This document shows positions 57,106 through 64,000 of a stretch of DNA of 64,000 nt, one piece after another. The position numbers and the translations under genes are program-made. Numbering within the stretch: position 1 is the first letter of the stretch; each line of letters starts with the position of its first letter. Where the stretch lies: NCBI RefSeq assembly GCF_001427825.1, contig NZ_LMGT01000001.1, forward strand, positions 416,999 to 480,998, written 5' to 3'. Origin of the DNA: Brevundimonas sp. Root608 (GTDB taxonomy: Bacteria > Pseudomonadota > Alphaproteobacteria > Caulobacterales > Caulobacteraceae). The notes under the pieces are model-generated. The model did not search any database, was not told the origin of the DNA, and saw nothing but the letters and a program-made list of their open reading frames with translations.

Positions 57106-57768
57106 TCAAGCCGTGGCGGAGAGGGCCCAGACGCGGGTGCGTTTGACGCAGGCGTCCTCGAGCTCCCGGGTGGTGGGCACGGCGTATTCGGCCAGCAGAT
57201 CGAAGCCCTCCTTCGGGAAATAGGTGCGCAGGGGATCGCCGACGAGGACGCGCGTTCCGCGGTTCGCGGCGGCTTGCAGCCACGCCAGAACCCGCCCGGA
57301 CATCGGTTGTTCGTAGAAGACGTCGCCGGCGCAGATGACCTCGACGGCGGGCGCCGGGGCATCCAGCAGGTCGACCGCGCTGAAGTCCAGGCTCACGCCG
57401 TTGGCGGCGGCGTTCCGCGCGACCGCCGCGCCGCAGAACGGATCGATGTCGGCGCACAGGGTCGAGGCCGCGCCCGCCTTCATCGCCGCGACGCCGACCA
57501 GGCCTGAGCCGGCGGCGAAATCCAGCACCCGCTTGCCGACGACCTCGGCCGGATGATCCAGCAGCCAGCGCGCCAGCCCCTGACCGCCGGCCCAGGCGAA
57601 GGCCCAGAATGGCGGGGGCAGGCCCAGTTCGCCCAGTTCCTCCTCGGTCAGGCGCCAGATGGGCGTGACCTCGTCCGCCAGCCAAAGCGAGATTTCCGGC
57701 GCGTGCGGCACGGACTGCAGGCGTGTATTGGCGGCGATGAAGGCGGCCGGATCGGCGATGCGGGTCAG
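57106..57768 (-). CDS. class I SAM methyltransferase (ETF-beta lysine methyltransferase-like), 5' end disrupted
   Basis: About 220 residues. FWAFAWAGGQGLARWLLDHP, the SAM motif VLDFAAGSGLVGVAAMKAGA and ADIDPFCGAAVARNAA match the METTL20/Nnt1-type methyltransferases of alphaproteobacteria. Family similarity starts near AAFIAANTRLQS, but no in-frame ATG, GTG or TTG lies nearby. An ATG at 57794 overlapping the desaturase stop (ATGA) opens a nine-codon frame that stops at 57765; adding one base near 57770 would join it to this frame. Either a frameshift or a CTG start at 57768 (CTGA overlap) explains this. Confidence 0.75.
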   Translation of the reverse strand: MTRIADPAAFIAANTRLQSVPHAPEISLWLADEVTPIWRLTEEELGELGLPPPFWAFAWAGGQGLARWLLDHPAEVVGKRVLDFAAGSGLVGVAAMKAGAASTLCADIDPFCGAAVARNAAANGVSLDFSAVDLLDAPAPAVEVICAGDVFYEQPMSGRVLAWLQAAANRGTRVLVGDPLRTYFPKEGFDLLAEYAVPTTRELEDACVKRTRVWALSATA

Positions 57769-57790
57769 GACGAAGCCTGCGTTCGACCGG

Positions 57791-58732
57791 TCATGCGGCG
57801 TTCCTGGCGCTGGCCGTCCTGAGCACCTCCAGGTAGCCCCCGGCCAGCTCCATCCCCTCGCCCTGCGGCCGTGCGTGCACCGCGCGGTGCAGAGCGGGCA
57901 ATTTCCAGCAGGGGACATGCATGAACAGGTGGTGCTCGGCGTGGAAATTGACCCAGTAGGGGGCGATGAAGGCGCGCTCCCACCAGGAAGCGCGCGTGGT
58001 GCGGGCGGCCCGGAACGGATCGACCGCCGATCCCTCGACGCAGGCGTGCTCGGCGATGTTGCGCAGGCGGGTGACCATGGGGAACCAGGTCGCCATCGGC
58101 AGCAGCCACAGGACGAACCAGGCCCACCAGACGCCGGCCAGCGTCAGGCCCAACAGCAGGGCGGCGTTGAGCAGCAGGAAGGGGACGACCGAGCGGCCGG
58201 TGACAACCGCGCCCTCGGCGATGTCCTCGTCGCGGTGACTGGCGAACGACCTGAACAGGAAGAGCACGCGCTGCTTGAAGAAGGTCTGGCCGGTCAGGTC
58301 ACGGACGATCTTGCGGCGCAGGGAGGCGCGGGTGACCGGGAAGGGCGCGGACAGGACGAGATCGGGGTCCTCGCCCTGCTGGGCGTATTTGTGGTGGGCC
58401 AGGTGGTAGGGACGGTAAGCGGTCAGCGACGCGCCGACCGGAACCGCGCACAGCCAGTGGCCGAGAAAATCGTTCAGCCGGCGATCCGGTGACAGGCCGC
58501 CGTGCGCCGCCTCGTGCATCAGTATGGCCAGACCCAGCTGCCGCGTGCCGATGACGGCGACGCTGAGCGGGATCAGGATGGGCCAGAGGACACCCGCCGC
58601 CACGGCGGCGGCGATGACGGCCCAGCAGTGCAGCACGAGCAGCGGGCCGGGCCAGCGCGAGCGCGACTGGAAGGGAGCCCAGGCCTCGGGCGTGAACAGG
58701 TCTGAGGGCCGGATGCGGGGCGCGGCGGGCAT
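57791..58732 (-). CDS. fatty acid desaturase
   Basis: About 313 residues from the ATG at 58732. The three His boxes of membrane di-iron desaturases are present: HEAAHGG, HLAHHKY, and HAEHHLF. Membrane pairs include LLVLHCWAVIAAAVAAGVLW and FLLLNAALLLGLTLAGVWWA. It introduces a double bond in membrane acyl chains or carotenoid-like lipids. On the minus strand TATAGT lies 6 bases before the ATG, so a leaderless transcript is possible. Confidence 0.9.
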   Translation of the reverse strand: MPAAPRIRPSDLFTPEAWAPFQSRSRWPGPLLVLHCWAVIAAAVAAGVLWPILIPLSVAVIGTRQLGLAILMHEAAHGGLSPDRRLNDFLGHWLCAVPVGASLTAYRPYHLAHHKYAQQGEDPDLVLSAPFPVTRASLRRKIVRDLTGQTFFKQRVLFLFRSFASHRDEDIAEGAVVTGRSVVPFLLLNAALLLGLTLAGVWWAWFVLWLLPMATWFPMVTRLRNIAEHACVEGSAVDPFRAARTTRASWWERAFIAPYWVNFHAEHHLFMHVPCWKLPALHRAVHARPQGEGMELAGGYLEVLRTASARNAA

Positions 58733-58798
58733 GGCGGCACTATAGCGCCTCACGGGCCGCGACGCGAATGCCGACGGTCTTCGACCTCGTCAGGCGCT

Positions 58799-58815
58799 CC
58801 TGACTTAAAGTCAGG
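58799..58815. promoter_or_regulatory. 17-bp perfect palindrome (operator A)
   Basis: CCTGACTTAAAGTCAGG is a perfect odd-centred palindrome directly before the TTGACA at 58816-58821, the -35 of the next operon (a possible -10 is TAAGGT at 58838). The half AAAGTCAG recurs at 59472-59479. Confidence 0.7.
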
Positions 58816-58835
58816 TTGACATGACAAAATGATTC

Positions 58836-58853
58836 TGTAAGGTTCGCCTTACA
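58836..58853. promoter_or_regulatory. 18-bp palindrome (operator B)
   Basis: TGTAAGG, TTCG, CCTTACA: a perfect 7-bp inverted repeat that overlaps the likely -10 region and transcription start of the 58869 operon. The 12-base piece CTGTAAGGTTCG recurs in inverted orientation at 59481-59492. Confidence 0.7.
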
Positions 58854-58868
58854 AACAGGGAGAAACCC

Positions 58869-59273
58869 ATGCTCATCATCGGCCGGCCGACGACAGCGGC
58901 GCAGCGAAAATACGTGCTCCGGACGGTGGCCTTCATGGGCGGCTACGCGGCCATCATGATGGCGGTGATCTTCGGCGCCTTCGACGACATCCAGGGGAGG
59001 CCTGCGGCCTGGCTGCTGGCGGCGGCGGTCACGGCCCCCGTCGTCGGGCAGATCTGGACCACCCTGGCGGTGATGCGGGACTCGGACGAGTTCGTGCGGG
59101 CGGTGATGGCCAAGCAGTTCATCCTCGCCGCAGGGGTGGCCATGGCCCTTTTCACCGGCTGGGGATTCGCCGAATCCTTCGCTGATGCGCCCCATGCCGA
59201 AGGCTGGCTGATCTATCCGCTGTTCTGGGGCGCCCTCGGCCTGATCGCGCCGTTCGTGAAGTCCTCGAACTGA
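58869..59273 (+). CDS. four-helix membrane protein, paired with Xre regulator
   Basis: 134 residues, four predicted membrane helices (TVAFMGGYAAIMMAVIFGAF, AAWLLAAAVTAPVVGQIWTT, FILAAGVAMALFTGWGFAES and a C-terminal one). The RDSDEFVRAVMAKQFILAAG segment resembles small membrane proteins that often sit before a compact Xre repressor. The start lies behind an AGGGAGAA site. The stop overlaps the regulator's ATG (TGATG). Confidence 0.75.
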   Translation: MLIIGRPTTAAQRKYVLRTVAFMGGYAAIMMAVIFGAFDDIQGRPAAWLLAAAVTAPVVGQIWTTLAVMRDSDEFVRAVMAKQFILAAGVAMALFTGWGFAESFADAPHAEGWLIYPLFWGALGLIAPFVKSSN

Positions 59274-59470
59274 TGAAGAACCGCCTCAAACTCCTGCGCG
59301 TCGAGCGCGGCTGGACCCAGGAGCGGCTGGGGCAGGCGCTGGGCGTGTCGCGCCAGGCGGTCAATGCCCTGGAGACCGAGAAGCACGACCCCTCGCTGGA
59401 CCTGGCCTATCGTATCGCCGTGCTGTTCGCCCGGCCCGTGGAAGAGATTTTCGACAACCCCCACGCCTGA
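59273..59470 (+). CDS. small Xre-family repressor (single HTH)
   Basis: 65 residues: a single Cro/CI helix-turn-helix, LKLLRVERGWTQERLGQALG, VSRQAVNALETEKHDPSLD, and LAYRIAVLFARPVEEIF. This compact YozG-like type commonly controls its own operon. Palindromes before the operon and again before the following hydrolase gene are the likely binding sites. Confidence 0.93.
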   Translation: MKNRLKLLRVERGWTQERLGQALGVSRQAVNALETEKHDPSLDLAYRIAVLFARPVEEIFDNPHA

Positions 59471-59471
59471 C

Positions 59472-59492
59472 AAAGTCAGACGAACCTTACAG
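59472..59492. promoter_or_regulatory. second copy of operator elements before the hydrolase gene
   Basis: AAAGTCAG at 59472-59479 repeats half of operator A, and CGAACCTTACAG at 59481-59492 is the exact reverse complement of 58835-58846 (part of operator B). Both are compressed into 21 bases, immediately before the ribosome site of the gene at 59503. Confidence 0.7.
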
Positions 59493-59502
59493 GAAGATCG
59501 CC

Positions 59503-60447
59503 ATGATGTTCATGTCCCGCCACGGCGGCGGCCGCCGGCTGCGCGCCTTCGCCATCGCCTCCGCCGTCGCCCTGGGGGCCGGAGCGGTCGCCTTCGACGT
59601 CCGGGCGGAGCCGGTCCCCGCCGCCGTCCAGGCCGGGTTCGCCTCCGACCGGCTGTCGGTCGAGGTGATCGGGTCCGGCCCCGACGTCATTCTGATCCCC
59701 GGCCTGCTGTCGTCCCGCGAAGTGTGGCGGCCGCTGGCGGAGCGGCTGGCGGCGACGCACCGGGTGCATCTGGTGCAGCTGGCCGGATTCGCCGGCGAGC
59801 CCTGGAGCCATGGCGACGGGCCCTTCGTGGCCCCGGCGGTCGAGGCGCTGGGCCGCTATATCGCCGAGACCGGGCTGGACCGTCCGGCGGTGATCGGCCA
59901 CTCGATGGGCGCGTTGGTCGGTCTGAAGCTGGCGCAGGACCGGCCGGGGTCCGTCGGCCGGTTGCTGAGCGTCGACAGCCTGCCGTTCTTCAGCGTGCTG
60001 TACGGGCCGACGACGACGGCGGAGAGCGTGCGTCCGATGGCCGAGCAGGCCGCCGCGGCCATGGCGGCCATGGACGACGCCGCCTTCGCCGCCGGACAGG
60101 CCCAGATCGCTTCGGCCTCGACCCGCTCGCCCGAGGTGCAGGCGGCCATCGTCGCCTGGTCGGTCGCCTCGGACCGTCGCGGAACGGCGGCGGCGTTCCG
60201 CGACGTGATGCTGACCGACGCCCGGCCCGGCCTGGCGGGCATGAGCATCCCCGTGACCGCCGTCTATGCGGCCGATCCGAACGGCGGGACGCCGCCGGCG
60301 ATGGCCGACGCCCTGTGGACGCGCGAGTACGCGGCCCTGCCGGGCGCGCGGCTGATCCGGATCGACGACAGCCGCCACTTCATCATGGCCGACCAGCCGG
60401 AGCGGCTGGCCGGGATCGTCGATCAGTTCCTGGCCCGGGCGGACTGA
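59503..60447 (+). CDS. exported alpha/beta hydrolase
   Basis: 314 residues with an Arg-rich N-terminus and hydrophobic signal (AFAIASAVALGAGAVAFDVR), behind an AGGA site. Hydrolase motifs: VILIPGLLSSREVW (oxyanion loop), AVIGHSMGALVGLKLA (nucleophile Ser) and DDSRHFIMADQPE (catalytic His). It is closest in style to small exported esterases. It follows the Xre gene and carries its own copy of the operator elements, so it belongs to the same regulon. Confidence 0.9.
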   Translation: MMFMSRHGGGRRLRAFAIASAVALGAGAVAFDVRAEPVPAAVQAGFASDRLSVEVIGSGPDVILIPGLLSSREVWRPLAERLAATHRVHLVQLAGFAGEPWSHGDGPFVAPAVEALGRYIAETGLDRPAVIGHSMGALVGLKLAQDRPGSVGRLLSVDSLPFFSVLYGPTTTAESVRPMAEQAAAAMAAMDDAAFAAGQAQIASASTRSPEVQAAIVAWSVASDRRGTAAAFRDVMLTDARPGLAGMSIPVTAVYAADPNGGTPPAMADALWTREYAALPGARLIRIDDSRHFIMADQPERLAGIVDQFLARAD

Positions 60448-60926
60448 GACAGGCCCGTGTTGCCGGGCAGGGCGCAGCCGGCGATGACCCGGCGGCCGCG
60501 CCCGCCCTGGCCGGTGTCCGGCGCGAGGTCGAGACAGTCCGTCACCTGGACCGGGTCGCCCTCGACGGCGATGACGCCGCCGCCCTGGACGCAGTCGATC
60601 TCGATGACCGCCTCGCCGGTCCGGCTCCGGCCGACCACGGCGGCGTCGATCACGTCGCAGACGAGGCCCGCCCGGGCGACGAGGGAGGCGGCGCGGCCGA
60701 GGGCGGCGCTCCGGCCCGGACTCGCCGAAGCGCCGAGCGGAGGCCGGCCACGGTTCATCTCGATCCGCGAGCGCTCGAGACGGCTGGGCGTCACGGCCAC
60801 GGCGCCGATATCTCCCGGCGCGTGGATGGTGGAGTCGCCCGGATCGCCGGTGTTACCCTCCTGGGCCGCAGCCGGAGAAGCCAGCACCACGCCGGCGGCG
60901 AACAGGGTTGCGAATGTCCGGGTCAC
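60423..60926 (-). CDS. exported hypothetical protein
   Basis: 167 residues from a GTG overlapping the previous stop (GTGA). Signal peptide FATLFAAGVVLASPAAAQEG. The middle is Arg-rich (SRIEMNRGRPPLGASASP); then LVCDVIDAAVVGRSRTGEAV, DCVQGGGVI and VQVTDCLDL show a beta-rich part with three or four Cys. No family recognised. Its end overlaps the convergent hydrolase gene by 25 bases. Confidence 0.65.
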   Translation of the reverse strand: MTRTFATLFAAGVVLASPAAAQEGNTGDPGDSTIHAPGDIGAVAVTPSRLERSRIEMNRGRPPLGASASPGRSAALGRAASLVARAGLVCDVIDAAVVGRSRTGEAVIEIDCVQGGGVIAVEGDPVQVTDCLDLAPDTGQGGRGRRVIAGCALPGNTGLSQSARARN

Positions 60927-61792
60927 TGCGCCACCGCCGCAGGCGCAGCCGCCGGCGTGACATCTCCGACCTTCACCAGCCGGCCCCCGAACTCGCCGCT
61001 GTAGGCGACGGCCAGCAGGGAGCGGAAGACCGCGGCCGGGACGGCGATCTCATAGGCGCCCTCGGCGTAGGGTCCGACCTGATACGGCCCGATCAGGAAG
61101 GTCAGGCCCGCCGCCTTGCCCGGCGTGTCGCCCGGCGTCAGGATGAAAGGCGTGTCGACGGCGCGGGGACAGGAGAAGTCCTTGCCGCCGAGGGTGACGC
61201 TGGCGCCGTCGGGCACGCGGGCGCGTTTGGCGGCGTTGACCGCGGAGCACAGGGCCTGGTCCAGGATCGTCAGGTCCACGCCCTTGCCGAACAGGTCGGC
61301 GATCCCGACCCGGCGCTTCAAGGCCTTGTCCCACAGCAGGCCGTCGGTGAGGGTGTTGGGGTGGGCGCCGCCGGAATAGTCGAAATCGACGCGCTTGAGG
61401 CTGAGCAGTTTGGCGGTCTCGGCGGCGACGGTGATGGCGATGGTCTTTTCGTATTTGGGCCGGTCGGTGTCGGCCCCGGCCTCGGTCAGTTCGCCCTGTG
61501 CGCCCTCGGTGAACTGGCGCAGGCGGCGCACCTCCTCGGCGTAGAGACGGGCGTGCAGGTCGGTCTGGGCCTTGAGGCCGTCGGGCAGGGTCAGGCGGAC
61601 GTCGGCCCAGGGGGTCTTGCTCTCGAAGCTCATGGGCGCGGCGGCGTCGGCCGGAGTCACGACGGCGGCGGCGCCGGGGGCGGCCGGCTCGGGCGCGGCC
61701 GGTTCGCGGTCGCGGTTACAGGCGGACAGGGCCGCGGCGGCGACGGCGGTCAGGAGCAGGGCGCGAAGGCAAGGCGGGGCGATCGAGGGCAT
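60923..61792 (-). CDS. DUF3298/RsiV-like lipoprotein (paralogue 1)
   Basis: About 289 residues from the ATG at 61792 with an AGGAGA site (an upstream ATG at 61819 overlaps the previous stop). Lipobox AAAALSACNRD. The mature domain has KRVDFDYSGGAHPNTLTDGL, typical of DUF3298 (also in the RsiV anti-sigma), FGKGVDLTILDQAL and FLIGPYQVGPYAEGAYEI. No anti-sigma membrane helix or sigma gene is present, so it is a free lipoprotein. It is a tandem paralogue of the next gene. Confidence 0.85.
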   Translation of the reverse strand: MPSIAPPCLRALLLTAVAAAALSACNRDREPAAPEPAAPGAAAVVTPADAAAPMSFESKTPWADVRLTLPDGLKAQTDLHARLYAEEVRRLRQFTEGAQGELTEAGADTDRPKYEKTIAITVAAETAKLLSLKRVDFDYSGGAHPNTLTDGLLWDKALKRRVGIADLFGKGVDLTILDQALCSAVNAAKRARVPDGASVTLGGKDFSCPRAVDTPFILTPGDTPGKAAGLTFLIGPYQVGPYAEGAYEIAVPAAVFRSLLAVAYSGEFGGRLVKVGDVTPAAAPAAVAQ

Positions 61793-61815
61793 GGGCGTCT
61801 CCTGATGCGTCGCGG

Positions 61816-62637
61816 TCATCGTGCTGTTTCGGCGCGAAGCCGGTCAAGGAATTCCGGCGCCGGCGCGCCCCCGAACTGATCGGCCCATTCGGGCGAGAGC
61901 AGGGCGGAGAAGGCGGCCGCCGGCACCACGGCGGTGTAGACGCCTTCGGCATAGGGGCCGACGATGTAGGGGCCGATCAGGAAGACCAGGCCCCCGGCCT
62001 TGCCCGCCGTGTCGCCGGGGGCGAGGGAGAAGGGTGTCTCCAGCGCCGCCGGGCAGGCCCAGAGGTCTTCGCCCTGTTCGCCGCGATACGGCGCGGGGTC
62101 CCAGGCCTGGTCGCCGCCGCGCGCGGCCTTGGCGGCGTTGATCGCATCGCACAGGGCGTGGTCGAGTTTCGAAAGATCGGCGTCGGCGCGGAACAGGTCG
62201 GCGGGGGCGACCTCGCGAAGGGCGGCGCGGTCCCAAAGGATGGCGTGGAAGCCCGGATTGCCGTGGGCGCCGCCGGTGAAGGACCAGAACAGTCCGTCCG
62301 AGCTGACCAGCCGGGCGGTCTCGACCGGCGCGTCCCAGCGCAGGGTCAGGTCCATGTTGGCGTCGAGCTCGCCGCCTTGCTCGACGCGAGCGTCGCGGAC
62401 CTCGGCCTCAAACTCGCGGATGGCGGTCATGCCGTCGTCGTAAAGGCGGGCCCGGAGTTCGGGATGGGCGCGCAGGGCCGGGTCGAGGGTGAGGGCGGTG
62501 GTCATTCGCCCGTCCTGCAGCCTGTAGGCGACGGGCTGGGGTTCGGGGCTCGCGGTCTGGGGTGCGGAGGCGCAGGCGGTGGCCAGCAGCCACACCGCCG
62601 CCATCAGGATGCGGGGAAGAGCGGACGGGGCGGTCAC
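61816..62637 (-). CDS. DUF3298/RsiV-like lipoprotein (paralogue 2)
   Basis: 273 residues from a GTG that overlaps the ubiA stop. Lipobox LLATACASAP. It shares the core order with its neighbour: LFWSFTGGAHGNPGFHAILW, LFRADADLSKLDHALCDAIN, and FLIGPYIVGPYAEGVYTAVV. The two genes are adjacent and coupled (ATGA), consistent with a local duplication followed by divergence. Confidence 0.85.
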   Translation of the reverse strand: MTAPSALPRILMAAVWLLATACASAPQTASPEPQPVAYRLQDGRMTTALTLDPALRAHPELRARLYDDGMTAIREFEAEVRDARVEQGGELDANMDLTLRWDAPVETARLVSSDGLFWSFTGGAHGNPGFHAILWDRAALREVAPADLFRADADLSKLDHALCDAINAAKAARGGDQAWDPAPYRGEQGEDLWACPAALETPFSLAPGDTAGKAGGLVFLIGPYIVGPYAEGVYTAVVPAAAFSALLSPEWADQFGGAPAPEFLDRLRAETAR

Positions 62638-63656
62638 AGGGTCAGGGCTCCGAGACCGATGGCGGCCAGCAGGATCAGGCCGGCGTCGCGGTTGGACTTG
62701 AACAGGCGCAGGGCGAGGGCGGGGTCGTCGGTGCGGACCCGGCGGGCCTGCCGGGCGAGATGCAGGGCGTAGCCGGCGAGGCCAAGCCAGAACAGCGGGC
62801 CGAGGTGGGCCATCCAGCCGGCGGCGGCGGCGCAGGCGACGGCGAGGGCGTAGAAGACGGCGACGCCGCGCGGCACCTTCTCACCGAGGCGGCGGGCCGA
62901 GGATTTCACCCCGACCATGGCGTCGTCCTCGATGTCCTGCAGGGCGTAGATGGTGTCGTAGCCGAGGGTCCAGAAGACTCCGCCGAGGTAGAGCAGGAGG
63001 GCGGCCCAGGTCAGGTGACCAGGCAGGCCGGCGTGGGCGTGGAACACCGCGACGCCGGTGCGCCAGAAGGCGGGCATGCCGGACCAGGGGAAGGCGCTGG
63101 TGAAGGCGGCGAAGCCCATCAGGGCGCCCCAGTTGAAGGTCAGGCCGAGCCAGGCCTGGGGCCACCAGGTGATGCGCTTCATGAAGGGGTAGGCGGCCAC
63201 CAGGGCCAGCGACCCGATCCCGAGCATGACGGTGGTCCAGTTCATCGCCAGCAGGATCTGCAGGCTGATGAAGCTGCAGACGACGACGAAGATGCCGGCG
63301 TGGCTGGCGCTGATCTGGCCGGAGGCGACGGGGCGGGATGCGGTGCGGGCCACCTGCCGGTCGATCTTGCGATCGATGATGTCGTTGAAGGCGCAGCCGG
63401 CGGCGCGCATCAGGCAGGCGCCGAGACCGAACAGGACGGCGAGGACAAGGGCGTGTTCGACCGCCATGCGCGGGGTCGCGAAAAGCTCCGGGTTCGACGC
63501 CAGCCCAAGGGCGATGCCCTGCCAGCCGGGAATGAGCAGCAGCCAGATGCCGACGGGGCGGTCGAAGCGGCCGAGCTTGAGCCACGGTTTGAGGGGCTCC
63601 GGCGCGTGGCGGTCCACCCAGTTCGAACCGGCGTCGGGAAGCGGGGCGGAGATCAT
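62634..63656 (-). CDS. ubiA: 4-hydroxybenzoate polyprenyltransferase
   Basis: 340-residue membrane prenyltransferase of ubiquinone synthesis. First Asp motif AGCAFNDIIDRKIDRQVART, second Asp motif DTIYALQDIEDDAMVGVKSS. About nine helices. LKLGRFDRPVGIWLLLIPGW at the N-terminus is typical. It leads the coupled minus-strand set ubiA, two lipoproteins and the exported protein, although those partners have no evident link to quinone synthesis. Confidence 0.95.
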   Translation of the reverse strand: MISAPLPDAGSNWVDRHAPEPLKPWLKLGRFDRPVGIWLLLIPGWQGIALGLASNPELFATPRMAVEHALVLAVLFGLGACLMRAAGCAFNDIIDRKIDRQVARTASRPVASGQISASHAGIFVVVCSFISLQILLAMNWTTVMLGIGSLALVAAYPFMKRITWWPQAWLGLTFNWGALMGFAAFTSAFPWSGMPAFWRTGVAVFHAHAGLPGHLTWAALLLYLGGVFWTLGYDTIYALQDIEDDAMVGVKSSARRLGEKVPRGVAVFYALAVACAAAAGWMAHLGPLFWLGLAGYALHLARQARRVRTDDPALALRLFKSNRDAGLILLAAIGLGALTL

Positions 63657-64000
63657 CGGTTGGAGATAGCCTGTCGGAGGAGGGGGGAGAAGGGTTCGGT
63701 GTCCTCCCCCGAAGTGGGGGATGTCGGCGGGCCAGCTTCCAGTCCGCTCATCCCGGCGAAAGCCGGGACCCAGTGCTTTGGGTGATCCGGCGGCTCCGGT
63801 GATCTTCGTCCGCCAGTCCCATGCAGCGTGCGCCGCGAAAGAACCGGGTCCCGGCTTTCGCCGGGATGCACGGAATCCATCGCCATTTTCAAAGACCGGG
63901 CAGGCTGAAGCGCTCGCCGGCGTTTCCGCCGGAAAGGGACGGGGAGGTCGCGGAGCGCGGGCGGCTAGCCCGGAACCGATATGTGGCCCCCTGCTTTCGC
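63657..64000. other. intergenic region with palindromic repeat, no gene resolved
   Basis: The repeat at 63749-63868 fills the middle. After 63900 the sequence is GC-rich (GGCGTTTCCGCCGGAAAGGG) and may include the end of a neighbouring gene beyond the window, but no frame can be supported. Confidence 0.5.
63749..63868. repeat. intergenic palindromic repeat with 23-bp perfect arms
   Basis: The left arm begins CATCCCGGCGAAAGCCGGGA at 63749 and the right arm GGGTCCCGGCTTTCGCCGGG at 63846; the arms are exact reverse complements over 23 bases. Each arm is itself a hairpin (CCCGGC-GAAA-GCCGGG). A single half of this element lies at about 18337-18360. Confidence 0.85.

Noticed and set aside
60923..61792. 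RsiV anti-sigma factor
   Set aside because: The DUF3298 domain is present, but there is no cytoplasmic anti-sigma domain, no central membrane helix and no adjacent sigma gene.

Overview
The window is a dense, high-GC stretch of chromosome with mostly short spacers and many stop/start overlaps. It looks like an alphaproteobacterium of the Caulobacterales, most likely Brevundimonas or a close relative. The reasons are a complete Entner-Doudoroff gene set (zwf, pgl, edd, glk), a HisG that appears to be long-form, a stand-alone BLUF protein, several exported TonB-type iron genes, and GTGA/ATGA-coupled operons. This assignment comes from gene content and composition, not from a marker gene.

Layout. 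1-3800 is a small accessory islet. It holds the end of a DsbA/FrnE-like gene, a partial second copy of that gene's 3' end about 1 kb downstream, a cluster of palindromic repeats, and three genes of visibly lower GC: a protein with an integrase-like N-terminus, a 45-residue protein, and a CBS-domain protein ending in a HEPN RNase-type motif. 3801-8576 has thiC with its TPP riboswitch, a membrane/exported protein pair behind a TetR regulator, and a BLUF photoreceptor. 8714-12199 is an operon for a PLP sulfur-amino-acid lyase, a racemase, a nucleoside hydrolase and ribokinase; a TPP-aptamer-like core lies at the start of the hydrolase gene. 12267-24820 holds an M16 protease, a KDPG-aldolase-type gene, exported proteins, a formamidase-like hydrolase, two acyl-CoA dehydrogenases, homogentisate dioxygenase and small lipoproteins.

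24905-36829 is one long minus-strand block. A TrpR-like regulator with a clear operator leads hisG-hisD-hisC'B-hisH-hisA-hisF-hisIE, and 14 bases later zwf begins, followed by pgl, edd and glk. The hisB product is unusual: its IGP dehydratase domain is preceded by about 280 residues of a decayed HisC-like aminotransferase lacking the PLP lysine. 

37218-40714 holds a flavin reductase and an EAL phosphodiesterase. 41054-52169 is an iron region: a Fiu-like siderophore receptor plus PiuC behind two 19-bp operators, then a minus-strand cluster (hybrid kinase, TonB receptor, PepSY protein, DUF2271, DUF4198, ApbE, FMN/FAD reductase) that looks like a flavin-based reduction system linked to iron uptake. 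52260-54558 is a divergent pair for murein peptide recycling (Mpl and LD-carboxypeptidase). 54793-63656 carries a double retropepsin-like protease, a zinc metallopeptidase, a methyltransferase with an apparent 5' frameshift, a fatty acid desaturase, a self-contained Xre regulator module with repeated operators, two DUF3298-type lipoproteins and ubiA. No rRNA, tRNA, CRISPR array, transposase or complete phage was seen.
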